Shown here: positions 42,825 through 50,893 of the stretch, one piece after another
Layout: the number at the start of each line of letters is the position of its first letter
Position numbering within the stretch: position 1 is the stretch's first letter
DNA from: Bog-473 sp963763575
GTDB taxonomy: Bacteria; Actinomycetota; Acidimicrobiia; Acidimicrobiales; RAAP-2
Assembly (NCBI GenBank): GCA_963763575.1
Contig: CAVXPD010000002.1
Location: 62,001 to 126,000 of the forward strand
DNA: 64,000 nucleotides
Direction of reading: 5' to 3'
Program-made: the position numbers and the translations under genes
The notes under the pieces: model-generated
What the model was told of the DNA's origin: nothing
Databases searched by the model: none
The model's input: the letters and a program-made list of their open reading frames with translations, nothing else

Positions 42825-44468
42825 CGCCCGACCGCCGCGCCCTCGGGGCTGCGCGGGTCCGACGCGGCGACGATCTGCCGCGACCCGCCCGCCTCGTGCT
42901 CCGTGGCGATGATCTGCGCGCAGCCCACGGCGACGGGGTCGAACGCGCTGATGGTCCGCACCCGGTGGCCGTGGTCCTCGAGCGCCGGGCGCCACGCCGC
43001 GGGGGCGTGCGCCTCGACGAGCACGGTGAGGTCGTCGCCCCACCACAGGCGGAAGGGCGCGGCGGCCGGTGCGTCCAGCGAGAGCCTCGCCGCACTGATC
43101 GCGGTGGCCGGGTCCTGGCCGCTGCGCAGCAGCCGTGCGAGCAGCTGGCTGATCACCTGGGGCTGGGCGTCGCCGCCCATCGCCCCCACCAGGTGCGTCA
43201 AGGTCCCGTCGGGGGACGTCACCAGCAGCGGCGACAAGGTGTGCGGCGGCCGCCGTCCCGGGCCGACCTCGGCCGGGTGGCCCTCGTCGAGCGAGAAGCC
43301 GACCCCGCGGTTGTGTAGGAACACCCCCGTCGCCGGCTCGACGAGATGCGATCCGAAGTCGAGCGCGTTGGACTGCGTGAGCGACACGCCGAGCCCGTCC
43401 GCGTCCAGCGCGCACAGGTGCGTCGTGTCACCGTCGCCCAGCCGGGCCACGCCCGCGACGCCGGCGGGGGCGCCGCGGCCACCGGGTGCCACATCGGCTG
43501 GCGCCGCACGTTCGGCCGAGACCCGGGCCGTCGCCCGCTCCAGCCTCTCCACGCCCAGCAAGGCGCCGCCGTCGGCCCCGTCGAAGAGGACGTCGGGACG
43601 GTCGTGCCCCACGGCGCGCCAGGTCTCGACGAGCAGGTGGGCCCAGCGCGGGTCGTCGGGGTCGGTCCCCAGCCCCGCCCGTTCGGCCACCGCAGCGCCG
43701 GCCAGCGACAGGTAGCCCTGCGACGGGGGCGGCACCGTCCACAGGTCGTGGCCCCACGCCCGCAGGCGCAGCGGCTCGCACCACTGGGCCAGGCTCGATG
43801 CGAAGTCGCCCGCGGAGAATTGTCCGGCGCCGAGGTCGAGCAGCCCGCGCCCGAATTCGCCGCGGTAGAAGGCGTCGCGCCCGTCGCGCGCCACGGAGCG
43901 CAGCGTGCGCGCGATGCCCGGGAGCCGCACGCGCTGGCCCACCTCGAGCGGCCCCTCCGGGCAGAGTTCGCCCGCGCCGGGCAGAGCGTGGACGAGATGC
44001 GTGGCGAACGCCAACATGATCGACGCCGAGAACCCCTCCTCGGCCAGCTCGATCGCCGGCGCCAGTACGCGCTCGAGCGGCAGGCGGCCGTGGCGGGCGT
44101 GCAGCGCGAGCCAGCCGTCGACGGCGCCCGGCACCTGGACGCTGCGGATGTCGCCCCGCAGCGGCATCGTCGTCATCCCCTCGGCGCGCATGCCGCGCGG
44201 GGTCCGAACCCGACCCGACGCGCCCGACGGCCAGGAGCGCCTCCGGTGCATGGCCGGGGGGAGCGACCATGGCGAGGGCGTCGCCCCCGAGGCCGCACAG
44301 GTGCGGCCCGACGACCGCCATCGCGGCGCCCGTCGCCACGGCGGCATCGGCGGCCGAGCCCCCGTCTGCGAGAACGCCGATCCCCGCGCCGGCGGCCAAT
44401 TGGTCGGCCGCCGCGACCATGCCGCGCCGCCCGCGCCGGGGCCCGAAGGGTGCGAGGGGGAGGCTCAT
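42821..44468 (-). pseudogene. Gamma-glutamyltransferase family (GGT, Ntn-hydrolase), one frameshift
   Basis: From ATG 44468, which overlaps the mscR stop, the frame gives AGIGVLADGGSAADAAVATG and VVGPHLCGLGGDALAMVAPP, the N-terminal GGT signature, then loses homology after ALLAVG near 44228. The rest is in the next frame: GRVRTPRGMRAEGMTTMPLR, VQVPGAVDGWLALHARHGRL, and the autoprocessing Thr in GDGDTTHLCALDADGLGVSL, then SLTQSNALDFGSHL. One base is lost or gained near 44226-44232. All other landmarks are intact, including the nucleophilic Thr, so either recent inactivation or a sequencing error is possible. Family members cleave glutathione-like gamma-glutamyl compounds, often outside the cell, but no signal peptide is seen here. 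Confidence 0.8.
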
Positions 44469-45556
44469 ACGACGACGACCGAGCGCAGCACCTCGCCGCG
44501 TTGCATCCGGGCGAACGCCGCCTCCACGTCGCCGATACCGATCGTCTCGCTCACGAAGCGGTCGAGGTCGAGGCGCCCGTCCAGGTAGAGGTCGACCAGC
44601 ATGGGGAAGTCGCGCGAGGGGAGGCAGTCGCCGTACCAGCTCGGCTTCAGCGCGCCGCCGCGGCCGAAGAACTCGATCATCGGCAGGTCGATGCGCATCT
44701 CGGGCGTCGGGACGCCGACCTGGACCAACGTGCCGGCCAGGTCGCGGGCCATGAACGCCTGCTCCATCACCTTCGGGTGCCCGACCGCCTCGATGCAGAC
44801 GTCGGCGCCGTTGCCGTCCGTGAGGGCCCTGATCGCCTCCACCGGGTCGGACCTGCTCGCGTCGACCGTGTGGGTCGCACCGAACGCGGCGGCTTGCTCG
44901 AGCTTGCCCGGGTCGAGGTCGACGCCGATGATGACGGCCGCCCCGGCGAGCTTCGACCCGGCGACGGCGGCACACCCGACTCCGCCGCACCCGAAGACCG
45001 CGACCGAGTCGCCCAGGCCGACGCCCCCGGTGAACATCGCCGCCCCCAACCCGGCCATGACCCCGCAACCGAGGAGCCCCACCGCCTCGGGCCGGGCGGC
45101 GGGGTTCACCTTCGTGCACTGCCCCGCCGCGACCAGGGTCTTCTCCGCGAACGCACCGATGCCGAGCGCGGGGGAGAGTGGCGTGCCGTCGGCCAGCGTC
45201 ATCTTCTGTGTCGCGTTGTGCGTGTTGAAGCAGTACCAGGGACGGCCACGCCGGCAGGCGCGGCACTCTCCGCACACCGCGCGCCAGTTCAAGACGACGA
45301 AGTCGCCCGGCACCACGTCGGTGACATCGGGGCCCGTTGCCTCGACGACCCCGGCGGCCTCGTGCCCGAGGAGGAACGGGAACTCGTCGTTGATGCCCCC
45401 CTCGCGGTAGTGCAGATCCGTGTGGCAGACCCCGCAGGCCTTGATCGCGACCACCGCCTCACCGGGCCCGGGGTCCGGTACGACGATCGTCTCGAGGGAA
45501 ACCGGCGCCCCCTTCTGCGTGGCCACGACGCCGCGCACCTTCTGTCCCATCGACAT
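44465..45556 (-). CDS. mscR: S-(hydroxymethyl)mycothiol dehydrogenase (mycothiol-dependent formaldehyde dehydrogenase)
   Basis: The 363-residue zinc MDR enzyme oxidises the adduct of formaldehyde and mycothiol with NAD; the same protein is known as nitrosomycothiol reductase. The sequence is close to MscR/AdhE2 of mycobacteria throughout: ACGVCHTDLHYREGGINDEF, LLGHEAAG (catalytic zinc), CGECRACRRGRPWYC (structural zinc), GCGVMAGLGAAMFTGGV and LKPSWYGDCLPSRDFPMLVD. The cofactor motif is VFGCGGVGCAAVAG, with the Asp of VDLDPGK selecting NAD. ATG 45556 has AAAGGATG-like sequence upstream. This is evidence that the host makes mycothiol. GGT follows with an ATGA overlap. Confidence 0.93.
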   Translation of the reverse strand: MSMGQKVRGVVATQKGAPVSLETIVVPDPGPGEAVVAIKACGVCHTDLHYREGGINDEFPFLLGHEAAGVVEATGPDVTDVVPGDFVVLNWRAVCGECRACRRGRPWYCFNTHNATQKMTLADGTPLSPALGIGAFAEKTLVAAGQCTKVNPAARPEAVGLLGCGVMAGLGAAMFTGGVGLGDSVAVFGCGGVGCAAVAGSKLAGAAVIIGVDLDPGKLEQAAAFGATHTVDASRSDPVEAIRALTDGNGADVCIEAVGHPKVMEQAFMARDLAGTLVQVGVPTPEMRIDLPMIEFFGRGGALKPSWYGDCLPSRDFPMLVDLYLDGRLDLDRFVSETIGIGDVEAAFARMQRGEVLRSVVVV

Positions 45557-45662
45557 CCTTTCGCTGGCTGCTCCCGTGCGGGACCCCCATGATGCCTGAT
45601 GCCGTCGGATTTGCCCGGTCCCGCCGTGACGCGCCGGACGCGGCCAGGGCCCGGACGCGCCG

Positions 45663-45688
45663 GAGCTCCCGCGCTGCCGCGGGAGCTC
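45663..45688. terminator. Strong hairpin downstream of the secreted-repeat gene
   Basis: GAGCTCCCGCG (45663-45673) and its exact complement CGCGGGAGCTC (45678-45688) form an 11-bp stem with a four-base loop. It lies 45 bases after the stop at 45733 of the minus-strand gene. No T tract follows, so a hairpin-only actinobacterial terminator is the likely role. Confidence 0.55.
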
Positions 45689-45732
45689 TGGTCGGTCGAG
45701 GGAGGACGCCCGGAGAGGGAGACCCCCGGTGC

Positions 45733-46761
45733 CTACGGGGTGACGAGGCTGAAGGTCGCCATCCCGAACGTGGCGCCGTTGCCGTTGCCGGCTGTGCCGG
45801 TCGTGCCCAGCCCGTGGGGGCCCGCCAGCGGCTGTTCTTGGCTGTAGATGTACAGCGGCTTGCCGCGGTAGGTGACCTGCTCACTGCCGTCGTGTCGCAT
45901 GATCGTCCCCACCGCGCTCGCGTTGACGCCCGAACCGATCACGGGGGCGCCGACGGTGTAGACGGGGATCATGAACCGCGCGCAGGTATCGGAGCAGTGG
46001 CTGGCGTTGGAGGCGTCGCCGCTCGAGGTGTAGGCCGACACGGCCGCGCCGCCCGGGACGGCGTTGGGCAGCATCTCGACGGCCAGCTCAGTGGAGCTGT
46101 AGGTGGTGCCCGGCTGCGGCGCTTCCGTCTCGATTGTGGCGGGTCCGGTCGCCGGCAGGCCGGCCGGAGAGAGCAGGTCCCAGGCCGTGTGCCACGGCGG
46201 GAGGGGCTTCACCGTCTCGTAGAAGTCGGCGCCGAAGTCGTTGCGGCGGCCCGGGACGAAGAGGTAGAGCGGGTGACCGGCGTAGGTCACCTGGTACGTC
46301 GCGAGGTCGGCCCGCCATACCGAGCCCAGCAGCTCCGGGTTGATGCCGGGGCCGGCGACCGGCGGCGCGTCCGTCGTCAACGCGGGCCAGTCGGCTTGGC
46401 GATCGGTCTCGGTCCCGGTGCACGAAAGGTTTCCTTCCGCCGTGCCCGTCACCACCACGGTCTTGCAACCCGCCGCGTAGGACTGGCCCGCGAGCGTCTT
46501 GTAGATCGGAGGGTCGATAGTCGCGAAGTACAGCGTCGACCCCTTCGGGTACACGAAGTGGGCAGGCGTGCTCGAGGTCGCTTGGACGTAGCCGGCGCCG
46601 GTCCCGCCGACCACGAGGATGGGTCCGTAGAGGCCGTGCCCCAGCTTGACCGTGGCCTGGTTGGGGTCGGCGCTGGTCCCACCGGCCACCGTTGCAGTGG
46701 CTAACGGGAGCAGCGTCGCCCCAACGAGCGCGGCCACGCCGATGAGCAACTTGGTGCGCAT
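45733..46761 (-). CDS. Secreted repeat protein of unknown function (COG4315/lipoprotein_15-like)
   Basis: The 342-residue protein has a signal peptide (MRTKLLIGVAALVGATLLPL, then ATATVAGG). The body holds repeated units with the family pattern: DRQADWPALTTDAPPVAGPG with VTYAGHPLYLFVPGR, and CSDTCARFMIPVYTVGAPVI with VTYRGKPLYIYSQEQPLAGP. COG4315 proteins carry such repeats; their role at the cell surface is unknown, with cell-envelope or redox guesses. Three Cys could form disulfides. No lipobox Cys is seen directly after the signal, so it seems secreted. ATG 46761 follows GAGGAG. Confidence 0.82.
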   Translation of the reverse strand: MRTKLLIGVAALVGATLLPLATATVAGGTSADPNQATVKLGHGLYGPILVVGGTGAGYVQATSSTPAHFVYPKGSTLYFATIDPPIYKTLAGQSYAAGCKTVVVTGTAEGNLSCTGTETDRQADWPALTTDAPPVAGPGINPELLGSVWRADLATYQVTYAGHPLYLFVPGRRNDFGADFYETVKPLPPWHTAWDLLSPAGLPATGPATIETEAPQPGTTYSSTELAVEMLPNAVPGGAAVSAYTSSGDASNASHCSDTCARFMIPVYTVGAPVIGSGVNASAVGTIMRHDGSEQVTYRGKPLYIYSQEQPLAGPHGLGTTGTAGNGNGATFGMATFSLVTP

Positions 46762-46956
46762 GGTGTCGTATCTCCTCTCGCCAAGGGCCGAGGGCCCGAG
46801 GACATCGCAGTCGCCTTGAAGCCGGACCCGTGCCGCGGACACCCGCCACCAGGTTCCGACCAGTCCAGTGTGCGCCATCGCAATCCGGGGTGCAAGCAGA
46901 TGGGTGCCGCCGCGAGGACCGCGTTCACCGTGACCTGACGGCCCGGGATCGCATCG

Positions 46957-47547
46957 TCAGGTAGGCAGATCGGTCCCGGTCCGTTGGGCCAGCATGTAGG
47001 CCGCGTACCAGTCCGGCCAGTTGGGGTCCGCGTGACCCGTGCGCTTCTCGTGCTCGCCGTGAGCTGCTTCTGCCGCCCTGAGCGCCTCCGCCAGATCGTT
47101 CACGGAGACGTAGGTGGCCTCCGGATCCACCCGGTGCGGCAGCCGGGTTGTGATCTCCTGGAGGAGCCAGAGGTTGCCATCAGGATCACTGAAGGACGCG
47201 AACGAGGCGTAGCTCTGGTGATCCGGCGCAACACCATCGACACGATCCTTCGCGCCGCTCGGGTGGAACCGTCCGCCCAGCGATGTTTCGTGGAAGACCT
47301 TGCTCACCGTCACGCCACGATCGAGCAGATCCTTGCGGGTGGCCTCGATGTCCGACACGACCAGGCACACGTTCTGTGCTGACCCCGGTGTGGCCGAGGT
47401 CAGCTCGGTGCCGAACTGGATCGAGCAACCCGAACCAGGCGGGGTGAGCTGCACCAATTTCAATCCGTCGACCTCGAGCTTCATGTCGACGCTCTGCCCG
47501 TTTGCACCCTCGTTGGCCGCGCTTTTCCGCATTTCAGTGCCAGTCAT
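46957..47547 (-). CDS. VOC-superfamily protein lacking the first half-module
   Basis: The 196-residue protein starts with about 20 polar residues (MTGTEMRKSAANEGANGQSV) and then enters a VOC domain in its third strand: LKLVQLTPPGSGCSIQFGTE. It continues VCLVVSDIEATRKDLLDRGV and ASFSDPDGNLWLLQEITTRL, the second module, and a C-terminal extension with DPNWPDWYAAYMLAQRTG. The usual first beta-alpha unit (VSDVDRAKAFY-type, about 35 residues) is missing and seems replaced by the polar leader. A full AGGAGG at seven bases before the ATG shows that this short form is the one translated. It may dimerise differently or be inactive. The gene stands behind operator-like repeats. Confidence 0.75.
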   Translation of the reverse strand: MTGTEMRKSAANEGANGQSVDMKLEVDGLKLVQLTPPGSGCSIQFGTELTSATPGSAQNVCLVVSDIEATRKDLLDRGVTVSKVFHETSLGGRFHPSGAKDRVDGVAPDHQSYASFASFSDPDGNLWLLQEITTRLPHRVDPEATYVSVNDLAEALRAAEAAHGEHEKRTGHADPNWPDWYAAYMLAQRTGTDLPT

Positions 47548-47566
47548 GTCGGGCCTCCTGTGTCTT

Positions 47567-47621
47567 GCGTTCTCTCGAGTGTTCCGCTCAAAGGTGTTCT
47601 TCTGAGAGTGTTCCTCTCAGG
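47567..47621 (-). promoter_or_regulatory. Operator-like repeats upstream of the truncated VOC gene
   Basis: On the minus strand two copies of GAGxGGAACACTC are visible: in CTGAGAGGAACACTCTCAG (47602-47620, a perfect palindrome CTGAGAG-n5-CTCTCAG) and in TTGAGCGGAACACTCGAGAG (about 47571-47590). A partial GAAGAACACC lies between them. Spacing of about 31 bases is three helical turns, as for paired repressor dimers. Confidence 0.6.
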
Positions 47622-47821
47622 CTCGCCCGACGTCGGACGCTGCGCCCTCTCCATGGTGACGAAAGGGCCCAGTGGGGAAGCGCACGGGCGCGTTCAGACC
47701 TGCGTCACGCGGGCGCAAGGGTCCGACCTGACGGCGGTGTACTGACGGCACATGATGGGTGTGGAGTCCAGCGGGACCACCGAATCGCAGAGAGAGAAGA
47801 GGGGGACAGAGAGGAGACAGC

Positions 47822-48196
47822 ATGCTTGAGAAGCTCGAGAGCCCGGCCTCGGTCCTCGCCGTCGAGGTCGTGGGGAAGCTGGAGAAGGCGGACTACGACA
47901 CGGTGCTCCTCCCGGCCATCGACGACCAGATCAAGGGCCAGGGTGAGATCCGCTGCGTGTGGGTCTTTGGCGACAAGTTCGAGGGACTCACGTTGGGTGC
48001 CCTCGAGGGCGACGCGAAGCTCTACCTCGGCGAAGTCGTGCACCGCGATCTGTCGAAGTGGAAGCGCTGTGCCGTGGTGACGAACAAGGACTGGCTCCGG
48101 CACTCCATCCAGATTTTCCGCTGGATGATCCCGGGGGAGGTGGCGCTCTACGACGTGACCTTGACGCAGGACGCCATCGAGTGGGCGGCTGGTTGA
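47822..48196 (+). CDS. SpoIIAA-like (STAS-related) small protein
   Basis: The 124-residue protein matches the SpoIIAA-like family: a short strand VLAVEVVGKLEKADYDTVLL, PAIDDQIKGQGEIRCVWVFG, then VVHRDLSKWKRCAVVTNKDW and FRWMIPGEVALY. These proteins have a STAS/CRAL-TRIO-like fold and may bind lipids; no partner is known. ATG 47822 follows GAGAGGAGACAG. It is divergent from the VOC gene and shares the repeat-rich intergenic region, so it may be under the same control. Confidence 0.85.
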   Translation: MLEKLESPASVLAVEVVGKLEKADYDTVLLPAIDDQIKGQGEIRCVWVFGDKFEGLTLGALEGDAKLYLGEVVHRDLSKWKRCAVVTNKDWLRHSIQIFRWMIPGEVALYDVTLTQDAIEWAAG

Positions 48197-48212
48197 GGCA
48201 GCCCCGCGACGA

Positions 48213-49635
48213 TCACACCGGGGCCTGCTCGCCGGCGACGCCGCGCCGATAGCGCTCCAGCCACTGCACCAGCTCGTCCGGATGGGCCAGGGCCGGCAGG
48301 TGCCCGCCGGCCATCTCGTCGGCGGTGAGGCCGAGGCGGTCCCGGGCCACACGGCGTTGAAATTCGGCCGGGAAGAAGCGGTCGTCGCGGCAGACGAGAC
48401 ACCTCGTGGGCACGTCGGGCCACGCGCTGAGCGCCCACGGCTCCTCGAACGGGGTGCCCGACTGCTCGCGGACGTGGTTCGCAGGGACAGCCACGAGGGT
48501 CTCCGCGTGCTCCTCCGCGAGGAGGGCGTCAGCTTTCAAGTGATCAAGACCTTCAAGCAGAGCAACGACCCCGACTTCGAAGCCAAGAAGAACCGGGTGC
48601 TCGAGCTCTACGACATCGCAGATGGCAAGGCCAGAGCGAAAAGGGGCGACCCCTCCGTGGTGATCTGCATGGACGAGTTCGGACCCCTCAACCTGCTGCC
48701 GCGGCCGGGCCGCCAGTGGGCACCTCGGATCGTCACCGCTGAGAAGAAGCCCAAGCGGCCACGGCGGCGCCGGCGTCGGGCCACTTTCACCCGCACTGCC
48801 GGTGTGCGTCATCTCATGGCGGCCTACGACTTGAACCGCGACAAGATCTATGGCCACGTCAAGACGAAGAAGGACCGCACCACCTTCTTGGAGTTCTGCC
48901 GTTACCTGCGCAACCTCTACCCGGCCGAGGTCCGCATCGCCATCGTGCTCGACAACTTCAGCCCGCACCTGTCGACCAAGAAGGACACCCGAGTCGGCGA
49001 CTGGGCCGATGCCAACAACGTCGAGCTGGCCTACGTTCCAACCAATGCCAGCTGGATGAACCGGATCGAGGCCCAGTTCCAGGCGCTGCGCTACTTCACC
49101 CTCGACGGCACGGACCACCGCTCACACGAAGAACAGAACTCGATGATCCGCCGCTACATCATTTGGCGCAACCGCCACGCTCACGATGAAACACTCCGTG
49201 AACTGGTAAAGCGCGAAACGTTGCCTGATGCGGCACTAGCTCGGCCGCCAGCGCGTCGGAGAGGTCGTGGGCGAAGACCTCCGCGGGGTCGAACGGGTCG
49301 GGGAAGACGTGCCCCGTGTTGGCCCACCAGTCTCCCGCCGGCTCTCCGGGCGAAGGCACCATTGCGTTCACGAGGACGAGCAACGACACCGGGCGCCGCG
49401 CGCACACCAGCGGCCCCGTGAAGCCGCCCAAGGACTGGGCGACGAGGACCACGTCTCGTCGCCACCCGATCGCCTCAACGACGCACGCGGTGTACTCGTC
49501 GAGCCCGGCCTCGTCGTCGTCGCACGGCAGGTCGACGGCGACCACGTCGTGACCCAGGGCCCGGAGCCGCGGCGTGACCAGATGCCAGTACCAGGAGTCG
49601 CCGCCTGCACCGTGGATCAGGGCGTACGTGGACAA
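48213..49635 (-). pseudogene. Alpha/beta hydrolase gene split by an IS630 fragment
   Basis: The 5' part (49635 to about 49237) encodes STYALIHGAGGDSWYWHLVT, VVAVDLPCDDDEAG and VVLVAQSLGGFTGPLV with the nucleophile Ser, up to HDLSDALAAEL. The 3' part (about 48485 to 48213) encodes REQSGTPFEEPWALSAWPDV, RCLVCRDDRFFP with the acid, and TADEMAGGHLPALAHP with the catalytic His. Together they make one EstC-type hydrolase of about 225 residues. Between them lies a transposase fragment on the other strand. The gene cannot give an active product: nucleophile and acid/base residues are on separate pieces. Confidence 0.88.
48486..49237 (+). mobile_element. IS630-family transposase fragment (DDE), truncated
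   Basis: An open frame encodes the C-terminal part of an IS630 transposase: HEGLRVLLREEGVSFQVIKT, DPDFEAKKNRVLELYD, CMDEFGPLNLLPRPG (first Asp), IVLDNFSPHLSTKKDT (second Asp), MNRIEAQFQALRYF (Glu) and YIIWRNRHAHDETLREL. The DDE triad is complete, but the N-terminal HTH region (about 100 codons) and a start codon are missing. No terminal inverted repeats were identified. CTAG, a typical IS630 target, is at the right junction (49239-49242). The fragment is about 0.75 kb against about 1.1 kb for a whole element. Confidence 0.85.
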
Positions 49636-49739
49636 GCGGGCAACCTAGGGCGCCGGTGACGGCGCACTGAGGCCCCGAGTTCGGCGAAGACCGGGCGCAT
49701 CGACTCGGTCGAATCGGGCCGTCGGAGGACCGGGGTCCA

Positions 49740-49976
49740 TCAGGGCCGCGGCGAATCCCCGGGGGCCCGCCGACGGCCACGCAGGGTGCTGGCGAGGAGG
49801 AACGCGGCCGCCAGGAGCGGCAACATGATCGCGCCGAGCCAATGCGTGCCGGCGAGCAGGTACGCAGCCGCGACGAGGACCCCCGTCGCCAGCGCGAGCT
49901 CGGGGGTGTCGCCCACCAGGAAGTCCCACCAGAAGTGGCCGAACGCCCGGATGGCCCGGCCGAGGGCGGCGGTCAC
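49740..49976 (-). CDS. Small two-helix membrane protein
   Basis: The 78-residue protein has two helices: LATGVLVAAAYLLAGTHWLG and AIMLPLLAAAFLLASTLRG, after an amphipathic start (FGHFWWDFLVGDTPE). Its ATG overlaps the stop of the COG4280 gene (ATGA). Similar small proteins often accompany that family in actinobacteria, so it may be a subunit. Its function is unknown. Confidence 0.75.
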   Translation of the reverse strand: MTAALGRAIRAFGHFWWDFLVGDTPELALATGVLVAAAYLLAGTHWLGAIMLPLLAAAFLLASTLRGRRRAPGDSPRP

Positions 49977-50743
49977 GAGGTCGCCTCCTCGATCCTGGGC
50001 GCCGGAGCCTCCAGCCGGGAGCGGAGGAGGGCGCGATAGGCGAAGAACACCGCGGTGAAGAAGCCGACCAGCACCGGGATGGCCAGGTCCGATCCCGGCC
50101 AGTTAACCCCGGCCCCCTCGCCGGCCCAGAAGACCCCGAAGCTGGTCAGCATGACGCCGACAGCCGCCTTGATGGTGTTCTCGGGGACCTCGCTCAGCTG
50201 GCGCGCCACCAGCAGGCCGACGACGGTCACCAGCACGATGGCCGCGCCGGCCGCGAGGGCGGCCAGACCGAGGCGGTGCTGGGCCGCGCCGAGGCTGATC
50301 ACGATGAGCACCACCTCGGTGCCCTCGAGGAAGACGCCCTTGAACGCCACCGCGAAACCCACGCCGTCGTAGCCGCGCCGGCGAGGGGTGTCGTCCTCGC
50401 TCAGCTCGGCCACCGTTTCGGCGTAGATCTGGTCCTCGTCGTGCGGATCCTTGTGGCCGCTGGCACGCAGGACCGCCTTGCGAAGCCAGTTGAGGCCGAG
50501 GGTGAGGAGGAGCGCGCCCACCACCACGCGCAGCGCGTCGATCGGGATATAGCGGATGAGCGGGACGCCGACGGCCAGCACCAGCACTCCGAGCACGACC
50601 GCGGCCAGCGCGGCACCTTCGAGGGCGGAGCGCCAGCCTCGGCTGACCCCGGCCGCGACGACGATGGTCAGGGCCTCGACCATCTCGACCAGGCAGGCCG
50701 CGAAGACCGCTAGGACGAGGACGATGGTGGAAGAGGTGTGCAT
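49973..50743 (-). CDS. COG4280-type membrane protein with E-x-x-E motifs (cation-transport-like)
   Basis: The 256-residue protein has about six to seven helices and two related acidic motifs, FAACLVEMVEALTIVVAAGV and FKGVFLEGTEVVLIVISLG. The repeated E-x-x-E in helices resembles that of UPF0016/Gdt1 and FTR1 transporters, which use them for Mn, Ca or Fe. A cytoplasmic loop of about 40 charged residues (ASGHKDPHDEDQIYAETVAE) lies between the halves. The start is ATG 50743; the open frame upstream is antisense to an amidohydrolase. Substrate not determined. Confidence 0.8.
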   Translation of the reverse strand: MHTSSTIVLVLAVFAACLVEMVEALTIVVAAGVSRGWRSALEGAALAAVVLGVLVLAVGVPLIRYIPIDALRVVVGALLLTLGLNWLRKAVLRASGHKDPHDEDQIYAETVAELSEDDTPRRRGYDGVGFAVAFKGVFLEGTEVVLIVISLGAAQHRLGLAALAAGAAIVLVTVVGLLVARQLSEVPENTIKAAVGVMLTSFGVFWAGEGAGVNWPGSDLAIPVLVGFFTAVFFAYRALLRSRLEAPAPRIEEATS

Positions 50744-50893
50744 GGCGCGACCGGCGCCGAAATTAGTTGGCCGCGGCCCCGTCCTGGCTCGTCGTCGCCC
50801 GGCGGTAGTGTGCGGAGCACTGACCAGGGACTCTTCGAAGGGAAACGGTGCATGGGTGAGGGCGCGCCCGAGGCGACGGGGGTAGGGACGACG

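Noticed and set aside
41013..43715. A 900-codon plus-strand open frame
   Set aside because: It is the antisense of the ETF and GGT genes in very GC-rich DNA, with low-complexity composition and no family signature.
43346..45592. A 748-codon plus-strand open frame
   Set aside because: It is antisense to GGT and mscR, which are clearly identified on the other strand.
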